A stretch of 64,000 bases of DNA from Populus alba (Eukaryota; Streptophyta; Magnoliopsida; Malpighiales; Salicaceae). The translations under genes and the position numbers were made by a program. A model generated the notes under the pieces. That model searched no databases. It had not been told where the DNA came from and saw only the letters and a program-made list of their open reading frames with translations. Below are positions 32,965 through 43,280 of this stretch, in pieces. The number at the start of each line of letters is the position of its first letter. Within the stretch, counting starts at the first letter, position 1. The stretch is taken from NCBI RefSeq assembly GCF_005239225.2, contig NC_133296.1, forward strand, positions 13,020,001 to 13,084,000, in the 5' to 3' direction.

Positions 32965-35690
32965 AGATATAAATTTCTTATTAGTAAGGATTGATTTTCA
33001 AAATATTGACTTTAACTGAAGCTATAATTTCAAATGTATTGTTAGAGAGTAGATTTTACTAGGGCGGAGATACCCTTTTAGAGCTAATATTTAAGTTAAT
33101 ACTAATCTTAAACCTTGAAAATAATACATTGACATGTGGTTTTCATTTATGATATCTGCAAACTTGGTTATATTTAATAAAATTTTGTATCGATGATTTA
33201 AAGGTGAATGTTATTATTCTCACAACCTCAATGTTTGTAAACCTGAAATTGCATTTGTTAAATAAAATTATTTTCTAAAAATTATTAAACATGTCGTTGT
33301 GAAAGCAAAATGAACTTACATTGAAATATCGTCCTTCTAGTGGACCTCATACTTACATGTAAATGGATCTCGATATGAAGGGACTCCCTCAATGTTTTTG
33401 CATCGCACTTGACGAGTCCATATCATGAGTTGATAAATGTGCAAGTGCCTGTTCCTGGTTGGCACCTAAAGACTAGTGGTCATTAGCATCACTCCTAGAA
33501 GAACTACCATTGATCTTGTCTTTGCGATGTGAAATAGACTTTTCCTTAAGCATTTACATAAATTAACAAATAAAAAAATTAAATGATTTCTATTTAAAAA
33601 AAAAACATTCGACAACACCTTTCTTATACATGAGACTATTTAAAAGTTTTAAACCTACAAATACACAATATATATGGTAAAAAATAGTTGATTTTATTCA
33701 ATTTCTTCTAACAATTTAACATAAATCAATTTTGTAGGAAATTTTTATTTTCTATGTGATAATATTTTTAATCCTAAATTTAAAAAAAAATAAACTATAT
33801 ATCGAATAAATAAAAATAATAATTAAAATTAATCCCACAAATTTAATTGAATTTGAACAAAAAATTTGCAAAAAAAAAAAAAAAAAAACTAAAACTAAAA
33901 CTCAACAAAATAATGAAAAAATTATTTCAATAACAACTAAAAGTTCAAGACATTTATTAATTCATAAAATTATTAAGAACACAAAATTAAACAAAAATAA
34001 TGACAAAAAACACAAATAATGAAAAAAAAAACACAAAAAAGGATGAAAATGAATGAAAAATTCTTACCTTAATGGCGTGCTTAATTTTGGCTAATAATTA
34101 AAAAAATAAAAAAAAAAAGAAAATAAAATAAAAGAGATTGTTAATAAACTCAAAAAAAATGAAAAATAAGAAGAAAAATGAAAGACAACATATTTGAGGA
34201 TGAGATGAGAAGAGAATGCTTGATTTCGGTTGAAAACGGAGAGAGAAACAACCATATGAGAAAAGAAGAGAGAAGAAGAAATAAGAAGATGAAGCCTCGT
34301 CTGTTTTTATTTTGATATTTTAATTTAGTTTTATCAATGATATTACCGACATAATATTAATTATTAATATTTTTAATATTTCCATCACTGATCCATTTGT
34401 AAAGTCAAATTGAAATCTAATGGTTTTGGTATCTGTGCACTTTTTACCAACATAATCACAAATGAAAAATTAAATATTAATATTGTTAATATTTTTATCG
34501 ATGAGTCCGTATGTAAAGTCAAATGAAAATTTTTAACTAACAAAAAAATTTTCAAAAAGCCCTCCAAATTATACCAACAACTTTTTATTATGTTGGTGAT
34601 GCCATTAAAAAAACATAATCAGTCAAAGGAACACTGATTATCAATGTATTGAGAAGTAATAATTTTCATAGTCACTGAAATATACCAATTGACACATTTT
34701 GTCAATAAACCCGTATGTAATAAACATTATAAATAGTGCCAGGGAGAAGGAGAACAATTCTCATAGTCACTAGAATATACCGACCAACACATTATGTTGG
34801 TATACCCGTATGTAATGTATAATTTGTCGGTATACCTGTTAACGTATGATTTGTGTTTTTGGAATCCCATTATAATACCCTTTGTAATTCTCTCAGTATG
34901 TACATAGAAAAGTTTTCTATTTGCATATTTATAGACACACTTTACCGTTAGGTTAATTTAGTCGGTAACATCGTTTGTAAAAGTTACATCTCATCGTATT
35001 GTTTGTTTTTTTTTTTCCTTATTTTTTCACTGCAATTTCCTTGGTATATACCAAGAGAATTTTTCTGTTGGTGTTTACCGATGGATATAGGGATAAAAAA
35101 ATTTATTAGTAAAAATCATTATAATATATCCAATAAAATAATTCTGTTAATGTTTTCATTTGTATCTACTAATTTTTTGGTAATGTGTATTGGTGTCATT
35201 TTTTTCATATAAAATTCATGGCTTTTAGCTTTACTACATAAGATCACCTCATAGTTTTTGTGTGTTTTTTTTTTTCTTCACAATATTTTTGTTTTATATG
35301 GTTGCAAGTTGTTGAACTTTTCCTTTTTATTATGGAGAGTTTGAAAAGGTTTTATTTTGTGTTTATGATTTATTTTTGTTTTTCATAATGGTTTTTTGTT
35401 TTCAATATATTTTTAGCATTGATTTTGTGCATGATTTTTCATTTATTTTTGTAAATTAGGTTCTTTGAATCTTCTTGAATGATTTCAATCTTATTTATAG
35501 TTTTCTTTTATTGTTTCTATATGCTCAGGTTCTTTGAATCTTCATGAATGATTTTTTCATAATGGTTTTTTATTTTCAATAAATGTTTATATGTATTTCG
35601 TTATTTGGACGTAGTTATTGTTTTTTTGTTACGCACACAATCTTTCTTTAATAATTATATTAAATCAATTCCTTGAATTTCTTGAATTGA
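32965..35690. other. Intergenic DNA between the two peptide genes
   Basis: AT-rich and without a gene. At 34300-35200 there are repeated phrases of the type accgacataat, tgttggtatacccgtatgt and tttgtcggtatacc. These resemble the subterminal repeats of plant CACTA-type DNA transposons, but no terminal inverted repeats could be placed. A (T)n-rich frame at 35003-35212 is chance. Confidence 0.4.
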
Positions 35691-35705
35691 AATTAAATAC
35701 TTTAC

Positions 35706-35980
35706 ATCTTTGTGTGAGTTTCCTTTATGATAGTTTTATATTTTAAATGTTTATCTTGATTCCTTTTTTGTTGTGCATGCATTTTTTTCGGCAATTCAAT
35801 TTTCTTTTCTATGCTTTCCATTTATGGTAGATTTATATTTCAAGGATTTATTTTGATATGTTTATAGTAAGTATTTAATTTATTATTTTTATATATAATT
35901 ATTTTTGTAAAGTCTTAATTATATGTCTATATACAAATTATTTACATAATTAAGTAGTAGCGTTCTCTATATATATAAAC
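35706..35980 (+). promoter_or_regulatory. Promoter region of cysteine-rich gene 2, duplicated with gene 1
   Basis: Shares several phrases with 31495-31715 (ccttttttgttgtgcatgca, atgctttccattta, tatttcaaggatttatttt, attatatgtctatatacaaa). It ends with a TATA box TATATATAAA at about 35970-35979, roughly 100 bp upstream of the ATG at 36081. The duplication unit therefore included regulatory DNA. Confidence 0.65.
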
Positions 35981-36080
35981 GTAGTCGCATCTAACAATGC
36001 ATCCAAAAACCAATATAATTCTTTCTTAATTATTTCATTTTTCTTCAAAGAACATACTTATCAAAGATCATAATATTGCA

Positions 36081-36702
36081 ATGAGGTCATATCGGCTCAC
36101 TTCTCTATTCATCGTCTTAGCCATGACATCTTGTAAGATCTTTTTTCCCCATAATTTAGTTTGTTTAACCATCTCACTCGTGAGTAAATTCATAGCATTG
36201 TTACCAAATCTTCGGATTCATTTCTTCATCTTCTTCTTCTTCTTCTTCTTCTTTTTTGTTTGTTAGAAAGACCGATAGAATTGTGATGATCTTCAATATA
36301 ATTTTTTTAAAAAACAATTAATATTTTGGGACTCAAGCTTTTAATTTTTTAGTTCTGTAATTCATTAGAATAATATATTTTATATGATCAAAAGGCAGCA
36401 ATATTATGATAGATTAAAAATCCTTGAACTTTATATATTATTTATAGAGTATAACAAATCCTTGAACTTTATAATCTTAATAACAAAAGGAGACTTATTT
36501 AATTGCAGGCTTGTTGTCCACAACAGAAGCAAGAAAAGCAGGACGTTGCCAAAATGACGAGGACTGCGTCAATGCTTGTGAGAAAGGATGCGCAGTCTGC
36601 ACATGCGTGCCTGCCTTCAAGCAGTGTGAATGCGGAAACTCTCTCCCAAAGCTTATTCCTGCTGACGCAATTTTGGGAGAGTCTTCTGGGCACAAACAAT
36701 GA
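36081..36702 (+). CDS. Small secreted eight-cysteine peptide, copy 2 (two exons)
   Basis: Exon 1 is 36081-36132, the intron 36133-36508 (GTAAGA...TTGCAG) and exon 2 36509-36702, giving 81 residues. The signal peptide MRSYRLTSLFIVLAMTS is followed by CLLSTTEAR, matching copy 1. The mature part has eight cysteines spaced C-X5-C-X3-C-X3-C-X2-C-X-C-X6-C-X-C, one residue longer in the third loop than copy 1. The tail PKLIPADAILGESS parallels copy 1, then GHKQ is added. Exon 1 length (52 nt) and intron phase are identical to copy 1, so the genes are tandem duplicates. Loops between cysteines differ strongly (CQNDEDCVNAC against CHRDSDCTGAC), while cysteines, the STTEAR junction and the tail are kept. 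Function is unknown; a defence or signalling peptide is the usual guess for this class. Confidence 0.88.
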
Positions 36703-38687
36703 CAACGGAATACATTGATTGTAATTTGATGTATACGTAATAAGTGAAGATATTAATAAGTTTCATACTATTGAAATATATAAATAAGCTTTATATTATA
36801 ATATCTAAAATAGTATTTAGTTATTATCTTGGGATAAAATAAATTATAGAAAATTATTATGCACGATTGATCATACTGTTGTGACTATTTTATTTTTATT
36901 TTTTTGCTAAAAAACGAAGCATAGAACAGTCTTAAAGCATGTTTTTTTTTTTTTCCCCCGTACTCAGCAGGGGTCTCTATCAGATCTAACTAGCTAAAGC
37001 AGCGAGAGCAAAAATTGAGTAGGAAATCTTTTTCACCCAAAATCTGGCAGCCTAGGTCGCTTATTATAGAAAGAAATCATCTTAGACAATGTCCTAGCTA
37101 GGTGTCATAATATTATATTTCTTTTCTCATCAACTGTAACTTAAAATACTGTCTATGCCACAACTCTTACATTCAGCAGTTTTCAAACTATTTCCTAAGC
37201 TATAGGCTGGACAGAAGACAAGCGTCACAATCAAAGTAGTATGGTTCCAGTAACAAGCTTTTCTAATAGCAAACAAACATAAAAATATTTAAAAAATAAT
37301 TTTTTAAAAATCACTTTTCAAGAAACAATATAGCCTTAATGTTCTCTTTGAATCAGAACCAATTACCTCTGGCTAAGAGGATGATGAGATTCTCCTCTTT
37401 TCGGCTGTTGGAGTCTCGCCACCCTTCGTGTCTGGCACATCTTGTCCCGGATCATGATCGCCATCAGTGCTAGTTCTAGCTAGCTGAGCAACATTTAGAT
37501 ATTTGTAGCCTAAAAGGAAGCTAAAACCAGTAAGATAGGTTTTTTTTCTGTATCGTTGGCAAGCTATTTCTATTATGCGAGAAACCAAATCATTTATTTT
37601 TTACCCTTGAAAAAAAAAGGTATTGCAACATGTTCAAACTCTGCATTGAACCTGGTTTGAATATCATCAATTTTGAAGGGCAACTGCCTTCTGGTCTTGT
37701 TAGGTTCATCTGTGGAGATTATTGATTATAACAAAGAGCTTGTCGACAACATGGATTCAGGTGTTATCTTTAATGTGGGAGTTCGGTTTGCTAGGGTGAC
37801 TGGGCTATTGAGTGGTATTGTTCGGCCCACCTCCTTCCTCTCTCCCTTTGCCTTTCTATCTTCTCCTTCTCTACGAATTTAGAAAAAAATAACTTATTTT
37901 TATGCTTACTTCCAACAATTACCTTCCCTTTTATACTAAGAATATAAGTATTACTCCTTTTATCATGCACAACATCTTATCATATTGTCATGGCATATTC
38001 AGCACATATAACACATATTCATAATCACCACATCACACTAAATATTTTTAAAATATATTTTGTCCATGAAAAACAAAACAAGACAACATTTATTCATAAT
38101 TATCTTATATCTTCATTCAACCATTTCACTTCATAGGGGTATTGGAGTAATTTTTTTTTTCTAAGCTATAACTTATCCTTCACTTTGGTTGACAATCCAT
38201 TCTCACAGCTATAGAAGAAAAACTAAAGTTGTGAAGACTGGTTTTTGAAGAGAAACAACAAATGTATTTTTTTAATTAACGTGAGCAAATACACTATAGC
38301 AGTACAACAAGAGATTCCATATTTATAGACATATATTAACTACTTTTCTATGTATACGTAAGGCAAATCTCATCTTTATGTTTATGGATGATTTGCACAT
38401 TGTGTATTAAGACTAGAATTATGATTTTGTAAATTCTTTGAAGGCAGATTTTGATTGATATGCAATCACTCATGTAACTATTGTTTTCTTATCAATTTAG
38501 ACTAGCATGTTGGTTAGAGTTTGTTGCTTTTTGAACCTCTTTCTCTCCTAACATATCTCCACTAATATAGGCCATGTTGCTAATAGTAGGGTGTGAGAAT
38601 TCAACCAGTTTGTTTCTCCCATAATCTTGAGTCACCTTATAACTTCATTTACCCAAACCATGATTCCTGTCATAAGAATGTGTATTG
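36703..38687. other. Intergenic region, no gene seen
   Basis: Holds the 3' flank of the second peptide gene and about 1.9 kb of mixed sequence. Frames at 37373-37588 (minus) and 37673-37882 (plus) show no motif I know. The stretch around 37620-37830 is less AT-rich and could be an old coding or transposon remnant, but I cannot name it. Confidence 0.4.
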
Positions 38688-39020
38688 TTAATAGCTTCCA
38701 CCATCAATCATTAGATTGCATAACTTATCATTAATAGTACAAGTTATTTGGAAGATTTTAGAATGCAACCAATTTTGTCGTGAATCACCTTTGGGTGACA
38801 ACATGATTTTTTGAACAACTAGCGTAATACCGTCATTCCCATTCAAAATCTCTTCACTGCTATCAAAATTATCATAAACTAGATTAGTCATGCCATAAAT
38901 AGACTCCTCTATCAATTTATTCTTTTCCATATGACTTTCTGGTTTGCCGTTATACTCATTTGCTAGATGCCCTAATTCACCATAACTAGTATGGATTAGC
39001 CAAGGATTGTTGGAATCCAA
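38688..39020 (-). pseudogene. Ty3/Gypsy gag-protease fragment
   Basis: The 110-codon frame contains a decayed zinc knuckle HTSYGELGHLANEY, in which the two outer cysteines of the usual C..CGE.GH....C are lost. About 60 residues on comes QITCTINDKLCNLMIDGGSY, the start of the Gypsy-type protease (usually R..C.I....C..IIDGGS). The frame ends just where the active-site region would continue. It abuts a Copia relic in the opposite orientation at about 39020. Confidence 0.7.
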
Positions 39021-39969
39021 CTAGAAAGGTTGAAGAGAATGTTAATTTTATTATAGAAGAGGAGAAAGAATCCACCATATTACTAATTCATGATAAACAA
39101 CTGCAAGCCAAAGAAAACAAGTGGTATCTAGACAATGGTGCCAACAATCATATGTGTAAAGATAATGACGTGTATAGAGCTTGATGAATAAATTAAAGGC
39201 AATGTCATCTTCATGGATCATTCAAAGGTTTCCATCAAAAGCAAAGGTACAATTCTCATTATATTGAAAAAAGATAATCATCAATTTATTGGTGATGTTT
39301 ATTATATCCCAACTGTAAAAAAACAATATATTGAGTGTGGAAAAATTGTTGGAGAATGATTAAGAGATTAAGATGAAAGATCATACTTTGACATTACTTT
39401 ATACTTATGGAGCTATGATTGTAAAGGTAAACATTATAAAGAATATATTATATATATATAAAACATAGAGACATGTGTGCCTAAATGTTTAAAGGCATGT
39501 GTGAAATATGATTCTTGGCTTTGGGATATGAGACTTGGCCATGTCAAATTTTGTAGTTTGAAAATGATGGCACAAAAGGAGATGTTAAAGGGTCTATTAT
39601 TCATTATACATCCAAATTAGTTATATGAAAGATGTTTAGTGGGTAAAAATTTCTATAAGAGCTTTCCAAAGAAGTCTACATCTAGAGCAAGTCAACCCTA
39701 CAAAAGATACATGCAAATATATGTGGTCTTATTCAACCATTACTACTAAAAAGAAGGGTGATTAGCATTGGATGTTAGCATCAGAATAATTTAGATGCAA
39801 TTTTAGCAACAAATTAAAATTAGCAACGGATTATATATATATATTTTAATATTAGCAACAGATTAGCAATGAAAACTCAGATACTAAAAAATAAATTAAT
39901 ATATTAAAAATCAACAACAGATTTCCCATTACTAGTATGGTTGTTGTTAAAAAAAAGATTAAGTTTTAA

Positions 39970-40004
<35 letters not shown>

Positions 40005-40296
40005 AATAATAATGACACTTTCTATACTTCTTCAAAAAAACAAAATGAACCCCACAGTTGCAAAATTTCTTCATTCTCCGGAAGAAAATAGTGTCCCTTT
40101 CTATACTTCTCCACGTAAACCTGATTAACCCTTATCTCCCTTTCTATTCCTTCTCCAGAAACCAAACCCATATGTCCTTTTCAATTCTACCTATCTCTGT
40201 TATGCGTTATTTTTCACAAACATAATTTTTTATTTTCTTAACTTCTTCTCCAGTTAATTTACACTTCCAAACTTCTTTTGTACAAGTAGTTGAGAG

Positions 40297-40337
<41 letters not shown>

Positions 40338-41577
40338 GGGATGTTTTTGGCTTTGATTTGGGATTATAATAGAAATCAACGAGAGATAAGGACAAAGATT
40401 TCCTGGGTATCGAGCAAAGCTTTCTCTGGGAGTCTTGGTTGGCCCTGCTCTTTTCAACCAACCTGGCATCACCCTGCTTTGCGATATGAACGGACATGAA
40501 GAAAGAACGCAGGTAGTGGAAATGCAATAGAGGGCAGATTGTGGGAATGTGGGCTTGATTTTGGGTTAATAAAAATATTAATAGTTTAACTTTTTTTATA
40601 TTAGATTTAATTTTAGCGGAATCAATTTTAAAATTTTGAAATTAAAATTGAACTAGATAAGAATTTTTAATTAGCAACAAATCAGCAACGAAATTTCGCT
40701 GTTGATTTACACATTTAGCAATCGAATTTCAGCAATGGATAATTGGTTACTAAACAAATTAGCAACTGATAATTTGTTGCTAAAAAAATAGCATCTATTA
40801 TTTGCATATGAAATTATATGTAACTAATTTTGTTGCTAAATTTTATCAGCAACAAATTTTAATATTATCTGCAACAGACTGGTTAGTTGCTAATAGGCTA
40901 ATTTTTTAGTAGTGCATGCTCATTCGGTAAAAATCTATATTTTCTACTTTGTATTGATGATTATAGTAGAAGAATATGAGTATACTTCTTAAAATAAAAA
41001 TCTAATGCATTTAATTGTTATAAAAAGTTTAAGGCATTAGTTAAAAAAGAAAATGGTTATTTTATAAAATCATTTAAGACAAATAAGGGGTGAATTTAGT
41101 TCTAATAAGTTTAATGATTTTTTTATGAAGATCGTGGTATAAAAAGACTCCTAATAGTTCCTAGATCACTATAATAAAATGACATGGTGGGAAGAAAGAA
41201 CATGAGCAACTTTAACATGGTGAAAAGCATACTCAAAACCAAAAAGATGTTAAAAGAGTTTTAGGCTGAGGTTGTAGATTGTGTTGTTTTCTTGTCAAAT
41301 AGGTGTCCTACAAAAGGCTTGAATGACATGACTCCATAAGAAGCATGAAATGGAAAAAAAACGCACTGCCACAAGATTGCATTACCTACAAGATTGCATT
41401 ATAAAAAAGAAAGTTGAAGTTTAGTATGTAAAGACTCGAGATCAAATCGTGGATATTTTCACAAAGCCACTCGAATATGATGTTTTTGCCAAGATGAGAG
41501 ATATGTTGAAAGTTATAAAGAAATCAAGTTTAAAAAAGGATGTTAAAAGTAAATCAAATTTAGATTTTTTTGAAAAA
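39021..41577 (+). pseudogene. Ty1/Copia pol relic, split by a DNA transposon
   Basis: Plus-strand pieces in order: end of gag and protease (KWYLDNGANNHMC near 39120, then GNVIFMDHSKVSIKSKGTI), GAG-pre-integrase (WLWDMRLGH-like region near 39520), and integrase up to position 39740. It resumes after the insertion at 40918 (SFGKNLYFLLCIDDYSR) and continues to about 41350 (TKGLNDMTP). It then jumps to the RNase H tail (YVKTRDQIVDIFTKPLEYD at about 41428), so the reverse transcriptase core is deleted near 41360. Stops and frameshifts occur throughout. No LTRs were assigned. Confidence 0.85.
39741..40914. mobile_element. Non-autonomous CACTA-type DNA transposon
   Basis: 1174 bp bounded by TACTACTAAAAAG on the left and the inverted complement of CACTACTAAAAAATTAGC on the right. 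It is flanked on both sides by the 3-bp duplication CAT (39738-39740 and 40915-40917). Both ends carry many copies of TAGCAAC/GTTGCTA, the sort of subterminal repeat that binds CACTA transposase. Removing it and one CAT rejoins the Copia integrase reading frame. The interior has a (TA)n run, a (GA)n run and several short frames (40207-40527), none with a transposase motif. It needs a transposase from elsewhere. Confidence 0.85.
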
Positions 41578-41800
41578 TAGAAGAAACGGTTTACTAGTTG
41601 AGAACTGGTCGATCAATTCAGAAATGATTGACTGGTTAAATCGGTTGAATATGTTTCCTGTTCATATTATGATTTTCTTTGAATAGTTTAATTTCTTATT
41701 TTTCTAAGACTTGAGACTTATAAATAAGCTTCCAATCAAAAATATAATTAATAAGTGTTAAGAGGAATACAAAAGAGAAAATACACTTAATAAGATTATC

Positions 41801-42187
41801 TCAAATATCTTCTTCACAATATTTAGTTTTGCTTATTGCATTGTTTCCATGAACTCCTACCACACTAGCTTTTCTACCAAGAGTGGAAGGGTTTGATTTT
41901 CCAACCCATGTCTCAACAACTTTCCTTTTATCAACACAGCTGGGATTAACTTCTAAGCACGGTTCTTCCGTGACTTTGATGGAGAAGGCTGAGCATTTAA
42001 TTTCAACATGAGTAGTTCTAGCAATGTAATCCCTCATAGCAGTAACAATTAGAATTCTTCCAGCATCAAACTTAAGCTTCTTGAATGTTAAATGGTATAT
42101 CGTAATGTATCTACCAGATAAAGATCTGATAAATTTGAAAAAATCTACGTCCCAAACATGAAGAGGAACACCCTCAACACGTAGCAA
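41801..42187 (-). pseudogene. LINE ORF1-type fragment (DUF4283-like nucleic-acid protein)
   Basis: The 128-codon frame begins MLRVEGVPLHVWDVDFFKFI, which matches the plant LINE ORF1/DUF4283 pattern W(I/V).(V/I).G(V/L)P...W. It continues with IYHLTFKKLKFDAGRILIVT and KVTEEPCLEV. In a full LINE this N-terminal part would be followed by a zinc knuckle, endonuclease and RT; none are present here, so it is an isolated 5' piece. The conserved stretch is open, so it may not be very old. Confidence 0.7.
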
Positions 42188-42206
42188 AACAAAACGTTAA
42201 ATTTAT

Positions 42207-42257
<51 letters not shown>

Positions 42258-42899
42258 ATTCCCAGCAAATTTTTAACTCTAAAATAAAAATGAATGGAAT
42301 CCACTTTAAATTTATTGTACATTAACTACGTTTTTTTCTAAAATAAATTACAACGAAATGATTATTCAGCTACAAAATCATATCGCTTGTTAGACATTTT
42401 CCACCAAACAATTCTGCAATGGAAATTCGAGCTCTTGAAAATTCTGCATTTATAGCAATGGAAATTCACATTGACTACATATAACTTGCTAAATGACCAT
42501 CTTATCCTTGGAGATTGTAAAATCTTTCCCCTTCGACATTTGATGTCAAGGTATAACATTTGTAGAAAATATTAGAGACAACTAATGGATTGTCGAGTAT
42601 ATTGATTGCAATTCTTAAGATTAAGAAATTGAGAAGCAGAAAGATTAAGAAAAAAAATTAACACAATTTTTAAACTTTGTAGCACCAATTAACAAATAGT
42701 ATATTGAATGCAATAATACATGGAGTATATTGGTTGATAAGAATTAAACCTTTCCAATCAAATCCCATATGAAAATCTTTCCTTTATTCCCACTAAACAG
42801 AACAATCCCAAGTATATATGCTATGAAGAGAAAAAATAAATCTATATTTATCTGGCATCTCATGTAGACAATCAAACCAATCCTCAGTGACTTGGAGGA
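42188..42899. other. Intergenic DNA with GT/GA microsatellite
   Basis: A (GT)n-(GA)n microsatellite lies at about 42207-42254. An AATAAA on the minus strand (42783-42788) may be the polyadenylation signal of the gene at 42900-43193. The 65-codon minus-strand frame at 42362-42559 has no motif I know. Confidence 0.45.
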
Positions 42900-43193
42900 C
42901 TACTCTTCAGCCTCCTCAAACGTTTTTCTCTTCCTGGATTTTGATACACACACTGAAACAGAAGGAGCTAATGTAGCAATAGAACAATTCCCTTCACCTA
43001 AACTTGATACGGCAGAGTTTTTGAAGAGGTGAGTAATGTCGTCAAGAGGTCGCCTAACCCTTCTTTTAAAGGTTTTCTTGGTTGGTGGCACATTTGCCAG
43101 AAATGGGGTGGCCTGATTTACAGAGAGTGGAGGGATATTTTCTTTGTTGCTGCTGCTGCTGCTGTTGAGGTCACAAACATTAATGGACTCCAT
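42900..43193 (-). CDS. Small basic protein with KEN-box and D-box-like motifs
   Basis: Encodes 97 residues in one exon. Residues 1-21 (MESINVCDLN then a serine run and NKENIPP) contain KEN at about 17-19. Residues about 41-58 (KTFKRRVRRPLDDITHLF) hold a basic stretch and RRPLDDITH, which fits the destruction-box form RxxLxxIx(N/H). The C-terminus KSRKRKTFEEAEE is a basic then acidic tail, and KRRVRR or KSRKRK could serve nuclear import. KEN and D boxes are recognition signals of the APC/C ubiquitin ligase, so a cell-cycle-regulated nuclear protein is a reasonable inference. I do not recognise the family. Support for reality is composition unlike the AT-rich surroundings, a TATA-like box upstream and a downstream AATAAA. 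There is no direct proof of expression. Confidence 0.75.
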   Translation of the reverse strand: MESINVCDLNSSSSSNKENIPPLSVNQATPFLANVPPTKKTFKRRVRRPLDDITHLFKNSAVSSLGEGNCSIATLAPSVSVCVSKSRKRKTFEEAEE

Positions 43194-43268
43194 TTCGTAA
43201 TATTTTGAGAGGGATATTGAGGGATGGTGAACTAATTGGTGAGATGGAGAGGCTAAAGAGGAAGTGAA

Positions 43269-43280
43269 TATTTATCTATA
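43269..43280 (-). promoter_or_regulatory. TATA-like box of the KEN-box gene
   Basis: On the minus strand TATAGATAAATA, 76-87 bp upstream of the start codon. Confidence 0.5.

Noticed and set aside
34300..35200. Possible full CACTA-type element between the two peptide genes
   Set aside because: Subterminal-like phrases are present, but I could not place terminal inverted repeats or a target duplication.
36495..36718. Four overlapping short frames on both strands over the second peptide gene
   Set aside because: Only one frame continues from the signal-peptide exon through a consensus splice site and keeps the eight cysteines; the others are shadows.
40207..40527. 106-codon minus-strand frame and partners around the GA repeat
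   Set aside because: The frame is inside the CACTA-type element, dominated by a Ser-Leu run from the GA microsatellite, and has no transposase motif.
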